A stretch of DNA of 64,000 nucleotides, taken from positions 20,385,868 to 20,449,867 of the forward strand of contig OY987232.1 of assembly GCA_963920705.1 (NCBI GenBank). The letters are read 5' to 3'. The DNA comes from Odiellus spinosus. Its lineage: Eukaryota > Arthropoda > Arachnida > Opiliones > Phalangiidae. The translations under genes were made by a program, and so were the position numbers. A model generated the notes under the pieces. The model saw only the letters and a program-made list of their open reading frames with translations, ran no database searches and was not told the origin of the DNA. Of the stretch, positions 33,279 to 43,769 are shown in pieces (within the stretch, counting starts at the first letter, position 1; every line of letters starts with the position of its first letter).

Positions 33279-36200
33279 GTAAGGATAACCTTTAAATGAT
33301 GTTTATCGACACCCCCCACCCCTTCCCGCGGACACTTAAGAACATTTAAGTAATTGCGGTCTTAGTTACGGGGATAAGAGTTTGTTTCCCTCTAGCTTAA
33401 GTACAAATCTCACTCACTCCGAATTGGAACATTGTTTTTGACTATATTAAGCCTAAATCAAAGACCTTTAGAAACACCAAAATCTCCGTAGTAACCCTTT
33501 AAAGGTTTTATTCGCGTTCCGATGATGTACCGCTGTACTTTATTGCCAGATCCGAGGCTTAACTAGACTTTTCCATAATCGCTTTTGGAAAAGGTCAAAT
33601 TGTAAAACATTACTTCGGGGAACGTCAGCGAAATTAATATTTCCTTTCAGTAGGAAGATTACCTTTTGGGTGAATTGGAAAACAAAAAAACTTTTTTCGG
33701 AGTTTTGAAATATTCCGAAACTTGCTGAGTCTCGCGGCCACTTAGTGCTGTTTACCATAAAATTGAGGCCCCAAACTAAACTAAACTGAACCCCGCTCCT
33801 AAACCAAACTCTCCGCGCTAGAAAAATTTTTAGAATGTCGTTTTTTTTCCTCCTTACTTAGAAATAAAAATAGTTTCGAGAAGTTATTCGGCGTGTACTT
33901 TGAATATCTTCTTCGCTCCAATACCCGCGCGGCGTTTACGACCAATTATTTGTTTTAACTTTATTTCTTATAAAACTTTGAAACATTCCTCGGGAAACTC
34001 GGAGACAAAATTTAAAACCCATCTATCGCTCCTAAGCTCGAAACTTATCTTTTTGGCGACTTCAAAATATGTCCTGGTCACCAAAGAGATAAGTTCGAAA
34101 TTGAACGGAGATAAGTATCGAAACATATCCCTGTTCAATTTCGAGACTTAATTCTTAGGCAAGTAGGAGACTATCTCCGAGTCTCTTAGGCAACTTCCAG
34201 AAATTGAGACCTAATATCTCTTTGGCCACTTTGACATTGAGACCTAATATCTCTTTGGCCACTTTGACATGGAGACCTAATATCTCTTTGACATTGAGAC
34301 CTAATATCTCTTTGGCCACTTTGACATTGAGACCTATCTCTTTGGCCACTTCGAAGCCTAACTGTCGGTTCAATTCGAGTTCGATTAACAAATATCTGTC
34401 GGCCATCAACTTCGAACCACGATAGTTACCATTCAAAAATCGAGTTTCTCTTATAATTTTATCTCCGGGAAAGTAAAAGGTAAACCAATTTCTATAAAAT
34501 CTCGGAGATTGTAAATGAAACTTCGGGGTCACGGATTTGACCTCGTGACCTCTGTAAGCGGTTCTAGCGGCTGTTGGGTTCTAAATAGCGTTGGCTATGA
34601 TTCCCCGTCGGATGCCTTAAGGAATTTCAATCGAAGTCTTAATCCGAGACGAGAGGGATGGTATAGGGTCTTCGGCAGCCCGCGTTTGCCGTGGTTGCTT
34701 CCCCCTATCTCTCCGAGCGGCGTATTGTTGAGTTTCGTTGGCCTCGTGACCCGCAAAGCTAGCGCGATCGATAATGGGGTGTGGATTCCAAACTTGAAAA
34801 GTTCAAACCCGAGAAGCGCGCTCGACTAACCGAACACGTTATCTCTATAATAGCCCACCCCTGCCCGAGAACAATCTCAACAAAGGCCCCTTTAGAAATA
34901 ATATTAGGAGACCATATCGTCCGAGAAGGACTAAGATTAGATTAGATGAGATTTTTAACAATTTTGCAGCTAATCGTGTTCAGTATTTGTCTTTTATCAA
35001 TTTTATATTCTAAATAAGAAGGGCGTAGGGTTATAGATTGGCGATTTGATTCGAGGCGAGAAGTTTATTCTCCAATTTTTGAGAATTGTACGAGAAACGC
35101 GAAACATTTTTACTTGGAGCCCATTTTTAATCGTGTCGGCTTTCATTCTCCCTTTGTATCGCTTTTACTTTTCTAACTTAAAAAAAACGGCAAACGTAAA
35201 ACAGGAAAGTCGAACGAGTCTGACATTTAACCTCGTTAGTTAGCTAAATTAGTTTCGCAATTTCCGTCAAAGTAATTAGTTAAAATATTCTAGATATAAT
35301 AGCAATTTTATTTTTACCGGTTTTATTTTTTTTCGGTATCGAGTTCGCGAAAACAGCCGTGATTTCCGCGCTTTAACTTCCCAAAGTTCCCGATTTAAAA
35401 TTAAAAGAAGCGACGTTTGACGCCTTTTAAGGTCACGTCGAGTTAATATCAAGCGTGGTAGCGGTTTAGATTTCCTTGAAAATAATTCCTTTATTCTTTT
35501 AAGACTAGACGAAAATATTTCCAAATATTCTCGATGTCTTTTCGTATTTCGTCGCGTGTTGACAGCGAAGCGAACGAACTTTCGCTTCTCCACCCCCTCT
35601 CTTAGGCGCTCGATCTTCTCGCTACGGGAGGCTACGTAATAACCCAGTTATTCCACAGGGAGTCCCGCGTAATTCTAGCGACGATCAACTACTAAAAACC
35701 TCCCTTATACGCGACTATAGCTAGAGATTACGTAAATCTAGATTCTAAAACCTAAATAAATCCCGCGACACTGGGACGTCAGCTAGGAGGAAAATTACCT
35801 TCTAGAGTATTCCTACCTCTAACGTACACTGGAGTAGTTACTGTAATAAACATAATTTGGGTGGAAATTATGGAAAAGTTGTACAAAATTGTTATTATTT
35901 GTAAATTGTTAACAAATTTCCCAAGATCTCGTGAGCGGATTTTAAATAAAATATTTAAGTTTAAAAATCTACAAGACCCAACAGTTGTTATAAACCAAGG
36001 GAGACTAGAAATAAAACCCTAAACTTTACAAATTATCAAAATGAGGCTTAAAACCCCTCCAGTATCCGAAAAGTCGCGTTCGCGTATATCCTCCTTGCTA
36101 TTTCGCGATTGGCCGCGGCCTCTCCCCGTTAAAACCCTAGCTGAGTTTAATCGTAGCAGCCGTAGAGAGCGGTTCTGGGCTTCTTAAGCCTTGGCCGCGA

Positions 36201-37504
36201 AATTCAAAGCCGCGATTGTTGTAGAACGGCTTAATCGAATCGCGCGATTATTAATTATCTTATTTCCTCGTTGATTTTTCGGTCGAATTTAATTTCGCGA
36301 AGTTAAGTTTGTTCGTGTTTCGTGGTTCGTGAACGGGTGTCGAAAGTGTTTTGCGCGATACGGGCGAGTCCGGATTTCGCCACGGGAGATTTTAACGATT
36401 TTAAAAACATCCCGAGAAAGCGTGAGATCACGAGGAGGGGGGGGGGGGGGGGCTCTAAGCCTCGGCGTGATTAGCATTATCCAAATAACGGATTAACTAC
36501 GGATTAACCGATGGATTATTGATCAGTTTTATTTGATTTCCAGGTGAGGAATTTTGTAAACGCACGATTTTAATTTTACTAAGAGCGTCTGTATTTTGGC
36601 GTATTCAACGTTTGGTAGGGTTTTATTCTTGACAGATCACGGGTGGTCCTAAACTCCTATTGTTCGTGGCATTTCGTAGTGGAAAGACTATTTTGAATTA
36701 TAGCTTGGGTTATTTATTTGTTAGACTCGGATTAGACGAAAACAAACTTTACTATTAATTAGTTCTATAAGTGGAAGTATGGACGAGGCTTAAATTGTAC
36801 GCTTTACGGCAAAAAAAAAGTAATATCGTCTGCTAAACAGGCTCGAAATACAACCAATAAACGGTGATTTAAACAGCGCCGAACATTAACCTGTCAGATA
36901 ATTATTTTTAATTTTTTTAAACTTAACCGTTGTCCAAACTTACACCGATTGACCCTAAATTACAATTGCCAAAAGTTTAACTAGTGTCAAAGGTCATCTT
37001 TACAAATTTTTCGATATAGAAATGAATCTATACGAGGTTGGCATTCCGCGTTATATCCTGATTGGAATTAATACGGTCAAAAGCGGGGAGCTGCCTATAA
37101 CCCGTTAAATATGTTCCCAATTCCAGAACTGTATAAAAAGGGGAATGACACTTAGCGTTTGACTGTATTACCTTCAATGACGAAATAGCGTTGTTTGTCA
37201 ATAAGCCGCCTTTTTGTCTCTATTTTTTCCGAAGTAGTAATATTATTAAAACATTCGCGGAAATTATGTCATTATTATTATATTTTTAGTAGGATATAAA
37301 TTTTAAATAAGTCAAAGACCTTTATCCTATTTTTATTTCCACCTTCGTTCGAGTATTTGTACAAATACGACTTGATGAAAACGCGAAAATGTTTAATTTA
37401 AATCGTCGTTTAAGTAGCGACTCGCCATGAAATTTAATAGACAATGAAATGAAAATATTACAAATCACGCGATGATTATAAATTGTGTTTATGACAAAAG
37501 TTTT
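33279..37504. other. Probable long kazrin intron 1, first part
   Basis: No coding exon was supported. It holds a 33-bp tandem repeat at 34200-34352 and a run of 16 G at about 36437-36452. The rest is unremarkable AT-rich sequence. Confidence 0.5.
34200..34352. repeat. 33-bp tandem repeat
   Basis: Four to five copies, some shortened, of TTGAGACCTAATATCTCTTT GGCCACTTTGACA. Length differences are deletions of whole sub-blocks. Confidence 0.88.
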
Positions 37505-37913
37505 TCCCCCCTTTAAAGGCAGCTTCTATTCTAGCTTAGCGGACGACGTTGAGCCTAACAAATTGTACAGTCAAAGTTAGCGGGGTTGCCATAGGTCAGG
37601 GAAAACGGGGAAAAATCGGGGAATTTGAAAATGAATCAAAAAAGTCGGGGAATTTAAAGATATTTTAAAAAGTCAGGGAATTTAAAGATATTTCAAGAAG
37701 CCAGGAATACCACGTTATTGGAAATATTTATTTTTAAGTAATATAAAAAATAAAAAGTTTAATTTTGGGTAGTATTAGGTGAAATGGTCTGGGAAAATCG
37801 TTGGAAAAGGTCAGGGAATTTCAATCTGAAAAAACTGCGCCAACCCTGGCTAGGCTCCGCGTATAAGGGAATAATAATTTTTAAGGGGCAATTCTAGAGC
37901 AGATAGGGCCTTT
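37505..37913. mobile_element. Family-B element interrupted by a nested insertion
   Basis: The left piece (37505-37581) carries TTAGCGGACGACGTTGAGCC and CAAATTGTACAGTCAAAGTT. The right piece (37849-37913) continues GCTAGGCTCCGCG and ends with AGAGCAGATAGGGCCTTTA. Removing 37582-37848 restores the order seen in the intact copy at 11672-12074. Confidence 0.75.
37582..37848. mobile_element. GGGTTGCCA-family MITE nested inside a family-B element
   Basis: Starts CGGGGTTGCCATAGGTCAGG and ends CGCCAACCCTG. GTTAG (37577-37581) and GCTAG (37849-37853) flank it and differ by one base; the uninterrupted host has GCTAG once, so this is a 5-bp target duplication. The interior has GTCAGGGAATTTAAAGATAT, shared with the 22262 and 40999 copies. 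Confidence 0.82.
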
Positions 37914-38334
37914 AAACTGTCCAACTTGATTAAAAGTTAGGCGAAGGTTATTTCTAGAAATTCTCGAATATATTTCGTGTCTTCGACAAATGGTACGTTT
38001 CATTCGAGTTGTTAATGTCGCTATCTTTAGAGTCGCGCGGATAAAAAACTCCCAAAAATGATAAAAATAGATCAACCTCTTAGCAACGCGCTATTAATTT
38101 AAACTAAAAGGAAAGAATTTAAAAGATTGGAACCGCAAAAAAAATAAAAAAAAAAAAAATGACTAAAAACATCAATTCATATTTGAAATCCATAAATCGG
38201 GGAAATATCGGGGAATGTCTTGAAAAGTTTTCCCTAAATCGTGGAAATCGGCTGATTTATAGGAATTAAATTATTTAATGACACCTATTTGTTAAAACCT
38301 ATTAAACCACTAAATTGGTAGTTAGGCTTAAAGG

Positions 38335-38590
38335 GAGAATGAAACGGCTAACGAGTGATTTTTTTTATCGATTCCTTCGAGTTTAAATAACAGAGCCTAA
38401 ACTAACAGTGAAACGCGTCATTTACAAACAAATATTAACACTAGAAAGATATTGAGGGCTCCCCAGAGTACCTTTAAATACCAAGGATAATAATCTGAGG
38501 TATTATCCTTGATAATACCCTATAAATACCTATAATTCCCTGGTGATCGATAAAAAAATTACTCGTTGTTAGGTTGGATTCCTCCTTTAT
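38335..38590. mobile_element. Foldback element
   Basis: AACGAGTGATTTTTTTTATC GAT near 38353 is the inverse of ATCGATAAAAAAATTACTCG TT near 38545, and the outer sequences also pair partly. It contains a family-C segment (AACAAATATTAACACTAGAA). Similar fragments lie at 21640, 23970 and 28990. Confidence 0.6.
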
Positions 38591-38637
38591 GGTTTTTGCA
38601 AAGCCAGTTGGTGTATATGGGGGAAATTCCCTTCTTT

Positions 38638-38795
38638 GGGGCCAAATCCGCTCTAAAATATGCCCATTTAGAATAATCTTAATTCGCTTAGCTTTGACCT
38701 TCGCTTTAAAATCTTAGACTGTACAATTTTTTACGATTCAACGTCGTCTGCTAAGCGGGAAAAAGACTGACACTTTAAAGGTGATTTAAATTTAA
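38638..38795. mobile_element. Family-B solo arm
   Basis: It matches the right arm of the 11672-12074 element: AGACTGTACAATTTTTTACG, then CAACGTCGTCTGCTAAGC, then ACTTTAAAGG. No left arm adjoins it. Confidence 0.6.
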
Positions 38796-39465
38796 AAGAA
38801 ATGTTGCGCGAAGCTCGCGTATGATTGAATCATTTTCTACCCCTTTATGATATTTAATTTTATTTCACGTATAAGCGTGTTGGATAACGTTTTTGGTTAC
38901 TAGATAAGAGTGTTGACCTTCCTCTAGCTTTTTTTCGTGAATTTGGGAAGCCTGGGCTAAATGTTTTACGAAGCGAAACGGAATGCTCTCAATTTAATCA
39001 TTTCGTTTCTTCGCTGGGTTTCTTTCGGCCTCCGTCGTTTCAATCCCTTCGAGTTGTTTTTAAGAACGTCGCCGGCTAGAAAAAGACCCACCACCAATTA
39101 TTTAAATTATTTAAGGTCAGGAGAAAACCCACTTCGGTTTAACGATAGTTTTTTTGGAAAGACAAGATTTTAAATTATAAACTTTAAAATCGAGTTCCAT
39201 TGGTTTGCGAAATTCCATACGTTACTTTGGTAAGCGGCACGATCGCGTTCCAATAAAACTCTATCTCTTTATTCTATTTAAATCCAATCAGCGAAGGTCC
39301 GATAGATTCCGCGGGATTCGAGACACACTCTCTAATTATCGAGCTGAAGAGTCAAATCACTCGTGGCAGACAGGGGTGATGACTATTATGTATATTTTTA
39401 AGTCTACCTGGACCTTCGCTGACAGTATTACTATTAAGCTAATGGGCGTTGTTTACTTTTACGTA

Positions 39466-40220
39466 ATAGGGAGTCAGCACTTAGGGACCCAAAAAAAAAT
39501 ATCATACGTCATAAGCTGAGAGTATAGTAGCGCCATCTAGTTAGATTTACTTAAGACACCGGCGCCAGTCTGCTAAATTTTGAATTTTTTTAGGCCGCCA
39601 TTTTGATGGAGCGTCGTGATTACTGAGGCTGCTAATTTAGATGTTAAGCAGTGCAAACTAAGTTATTTTGAAACCTTAAATGAAGACATTAAAAAAAGAT
39701 ACAGATAAAAAATAAGTTTTATAAATATTTTATATTGATCATAAAGTTTTGAAGGTGCACCTAAAGTTTATCCATTTAATAACAATGTTTATATAACATA
39801 TATTTATTAATTTACCTGAGATAAAATGTTTAGAACAAATTCTGGTATACTGTGTTATTAAATCTGGTCCAAGGCTTAGCTTTCTGAGCCACAGATGACG
39901 TCGTTTCCGAGATAACTCTTGGCATTTCGTACCTTGATTGTTTATCACACACGGTATTCTAAAGAAACTAAGCTTCTCTTTCGTGCTAATGCTTTTACAG
40001 CTTCTTAAACAACACACCCTAACCATTCCTTAACCTCTGGTCATGCACTGCCGAGTTATTCTTTTCTTTACCAAGGGTCCAAGATGGCGTAAAGCTGGGC
40101 GGTGGGGGGAGTAAGGGAAAAAATGTATATTTTTGTCTACTAGGTGGCGCTTTGAATTACCCCGCGAAAGTAAGTTTCAAATAACGTGACGTCACTACCA
40201 GATCTCTGCTGACTCCCTAT
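39466..40220. mobile_element. Non-autonomous transposon-like element carrying a THAP exon
   Basis: Ends ATAGGGAGTCAGCA (39466-39479) and TGCTGACTCCCTAT (40207-40220) are perfect inverted copies of 14 bp. About 50 bp further in, AGCGCCATCTAGTTA on the left mirrors ACTAGGTGGCGCTTT on the right, so the repeats extend imperfectly to some 80 bp. If the true ends are GGGAGTCAGCA, TA flanks both sides as a possible duplication. The only coding sequence is a minus-strand THAP exon. No transposase catalytic domain is seen. Confidence 0.75.
39816..40026 (-). CDS. THAP-type zinc finger, single exon within a mobile element
   Basis: The minus-strand frame starts MVRVCCLRSCKSISTKEKLS and ends TRICSKHFIS at a CAG|GTAAAT donor in phase 1. 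C6 (or C5), C10, C64 and H67 make the C2CH zinc set, with W46 and the CSKHF block as in THAP domains. THAP domains bind DNA and occur in P-element and related transposases as well as in host proteins. No downstream exon was found inside the element, so the protein is probably a fragment: a leftover of a transposase, or a lone DNA-binding domain if the frame reads through (95 codons to a stop at 39739). Confidence 0.7.
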
Positions 40221-40998
40221 AAAGTCATAGACTTTCGATAATATTAAATTGGAATGGCTTCGTTGGCATCAATCGTTCTTAAGCGCTTATACTACTTCTT
40301 GGTGAGATGTATTCTAGCCGCGTCATGACGTAATTCCTAAAATGCTGTCGTAATGGCGCGATCACTCGCGTCGCTCGTATAACGTAAAAACCTTCAACTT
40401 AATGGTGTATTTTAGCTTATCCGCCAATCTGACCCGTTCACCCGCGTGTAATAAGGCTGTTTTTGAATCGCGGGCTTATAGTTCCTTTTAGTCTTACGGC
40501 TTCATATTTCGTAAATTCTTACTCGAAACTTGTACGTGTATATTTATTTCGTGGGTTTTTCAGTTCAAACAGTTTTTATATTAACGGTATTATTCGCACC
40601 TGCCTAAACGGGCTATTTTTTGATAGCTATTGAAGCTCTTTTGGCTCCACCTCCAGCAGGGTGTAACTATTACCGTAACCTCTATTATTAATCTCGTTGC
40701 TGGCGTTGTAATGGTTGGAAAAATACGAAAAATTAGTAGTCTCGTATGGTTAATTGAAAAACGCTAAACCCAAGGTGGAAAAATTTGAAAAAGTCTTAAA
40801 GGGAATGAATTTATTTACGATCTTCGGGCCTTTTTTTCAATCGTGTTACTGGAGGCGTAGCTAATTCTACGGGCTTAACCATCTTGTTCGAGTCTTATAT
40901 CCTACCGTAATTGAAGCCCCGTTTTCAATCGAGATTTTTTAGGGCAAATAAGTATTTTAATTTGTTTTACCTTTCTCAGTTTCCTCGTTATCTTTAAA

Positions 40999-41379
40999 CA
41001 GGGTTGCCACGGGTCGGGGAAAAGTCGGGGAATTTGAAAATTAACCGAAAAAGTCGGGGAGAAGTCGGGGAATTTTAATATATTTTAAAGAGTCAGGGAA
41101 AAGTCGCGGAATTTAAAGATCTTTCAAGAAGCCAGGAAATTACAATCATTATCCGCGGATAAGATTTGAAGCTGACCGTGTCATTTGTATACGTGTAGAT
41201 TAGAACAAAGATACGCGTGCGGAAAGTTTGGCGAACGCGATTATATAAGACAATAAAAGATTAAAAATTGCGAAGTATTAGTTGAAACGGTCAGGGAAAA
41301 TCGGTGGATAAAGGTCAGGGAAAAACCTAGAAATGTCAGGGAATTTGAAATTGAAAAAAAAAACTGTGCCGCAACCCTG
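40999..41379. mobile_element. GGGTTGCCA-family MITE with target duplication
   Basis: Starts CAGGGTTGCCACGGGTCGGG and ends GCCGCAACCCTG. TTTAAA flanks it on both sides (40993-40998 and 41380-41385). The interior shares long matches with the 22262 copy, including TACGCG with GGTCAGGGAAAA motifs. The minus-strand frame at 41241-41531 crosses it and is not supported. Confidence 0.82.
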
Positions 41380-41848
41380 TTTAAAGGGAGACGAGTTTCG
41401 AGGAAATGTAGGATATAAATTCCCAAAACGCGAAAATCTTTCACGTTCATTACAATAAATAAATACGATAAAAATGTACCTTTTCGAAACGTTCTAAATA
41501 TAACGGGCTGTTTTTGTTTTAAGTGGTTCATTGGACCGAATACGAAACTAGCGTTCCCTATTTTGAATGGGGGTTTGATGTCTCGACGCGTGCCGAAATC
41601 ATGACGGCGTGAAAACCAGGAAAATGTAATTTTGCCGACGTTTCTTCTCCTTTGAATCTCTTCGCGCCGTAATTTGGGGGCAATTTTTAATTTTACCGAG
41701 TTCGTACTAAAGCTTAATTAGAGTCCCATTTCGCCGCAGTCGCGCGCGCGTGAACGGGAAAAATCGATTCGCGAATCGATTTCTCCTCACCGGTTTCGAT
41801 TCGGTACATTTTTCGTAATTCCCGTAGCCAAAGCTACGGTACGTTACT

Positions 41849-42188
41849 CCAGAAGCCGATGAAACCCTCCTTTGAAGTCTACTTCTCTAATGTTCCATAT
41901 AGCGCGCCTCTCTGTATGGGTAAAATTCACGATTTTACGAGATCGGAGGGGTCCTACTTCATACCCCCCTGTCTACGGAAAATTGGAAATTCTCTCTCTA
42001 CACAAACGACGACGTTGTTTTAACGAACTCCGAGGCTGCTAGAGATATTCGCTCGACGAACTCCCGCTCCGAAAATATCTACCGTCAGGGGGCGTACGAA
42101 TCACGCTTTTTGAAACTAACCCATCTGGGGGGGGGTAGACGAGACCCGGGAGTAATAGACTTCAAAGGAGGGTTTCATCGGCTTCTGG
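41849..42188. mobile_element. 340-bp MITE with perfect 33-bp inverted ends and 5-bp duplication
   Basis: CCAGAAGCCGATGAAACCCT continuing to 41881 is matched exactly in reverse at 42156-42188. TTACT flanks both ends (41844-41848 and 42189-42193). No coding frame is present. The perfect ends suggest a recent insertion or maintained ends. No second copy was noticed in the window. Confidence 0.9.
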
Positions 42189-43769
42189 TTACTCTTACAT
42201 TATGAAAAGGAAAAGCGTTATACACGTATAAAGCGAAATTCGGTTATAACGAAATATTTCAGCTTCCCTTTTCGTTATATCTCGATATACTTCTTAGACA
42301 AACTCGCGATTGGAATAAAGTTTGACGTTCATTTTTAGCTTCTTCGTTATAACGACCTTAACCAATCGTCTGCCGTTCTAAGGCTTAGCTACCTTATAAA
42401 CAAATTCCGATATAACGAATCGATTCGGTAAACCAGCAAAAAATCGTTTCAGAAACGAGAGAAATGAAATTAATGTAGACAAATTTTGGGTTTATTTTGT
42501 AAGGACATAGTTTATTGATATCGAACGAACGCTGATTTGAATGAATTAAAAAAAATCACGTTAGCTTCAAAATAAATATTTTAAATTAGTTCTTCGTAAA
42601 ATGAAATTAGAAATTGGTCCATTTGTTCGCGAAACGTGACGTTAAATAAAATCCTAATCTGCTGTCTCGAAAATCCGAGTGCTAGTTCCGAAAAACGAGT
42701 TAGTTTGTTGGAATTATTTAAAATAATAATTAAAAATTCAAAATTATTTCTCTCCCCTCTCTTTCGGCGGTTATGTTAGGGTTTGCCGGGCCATAATTTT
42801 TAGAAAAGGAGCTGAAATAAGCCGAATTTTATCTCGGGCGCGTAAATGCCTTCTTGGTAGCCCGCTCTTTTAGGATTGATCAGGTTCATTCCGCGTCATT
42901 TCTCTATTAGTTGGCGGTTAGTTCCTCCCTCGAGGTACGCCACACTCTCGACACACTCTCGACACACTTTCTTTCCACCCTAATTACCATTTCATTATAA
43001 AGCCCCGTTGACGCGAGATTCTTCACTTTTACTGTCAAGCCCAGTTTTCAATCCAAAATTAAATTTTTCGTCGTAATTATACAATTGAAATTTACTTTAA
43101 TTATGACGAAAATGTTTCTTTTTTGGCCCAAAAAAAATTCTGGTCTAAAAAGACAACGATACTAATTAAAAATAAATACGATTTGAAAAGCGTTTAAACC
43201 CAATTTGAGATTGAAATGAATAAATCTTTGGGTAAAATATAAATTTTTTTTTAATCCACTTCTAAACTTGACGTCGGTTTCTTAAATCGATATCCGCTAG
43301 GCATTTTCCGGTCAACGGAAATTGAATTTACGATTTATAATTATATTTACGACACGATGGCACCCGTTGTTATTCCCTCGTTGGAGTTAATACTTGACGA
43401 AGGCTAAGAGTTGTTATTTCGTCATATTTCCAGCCGGAATTATTCCGCTCTCCCGACTCGTAATAACTTTTCCGTAAAACGTCAATTTTGACGAGCGAAT
43501 CTTTTCGATTGAAACGTTTTAAAATCATCTATAGCGAAATTCGAGATGGGTTCATTTAAAGGGGCAATGTATGGAAAATATTATTGGATAAAATTGATAT
43601 AGGTATTCTTGCCATTCTAATTTAAACTTTACGTCAATGGACTTCGCGTGGAGTTATTGAAGATTAACGCGTTTTCTAAGGGCTTACACTTACTGTTCGT
43701 TCATAAATTTTTGGTCCATCAATATTTTTTTAATAACTTATTATTTATTTTTTAATTTGCTTCCTTTAG

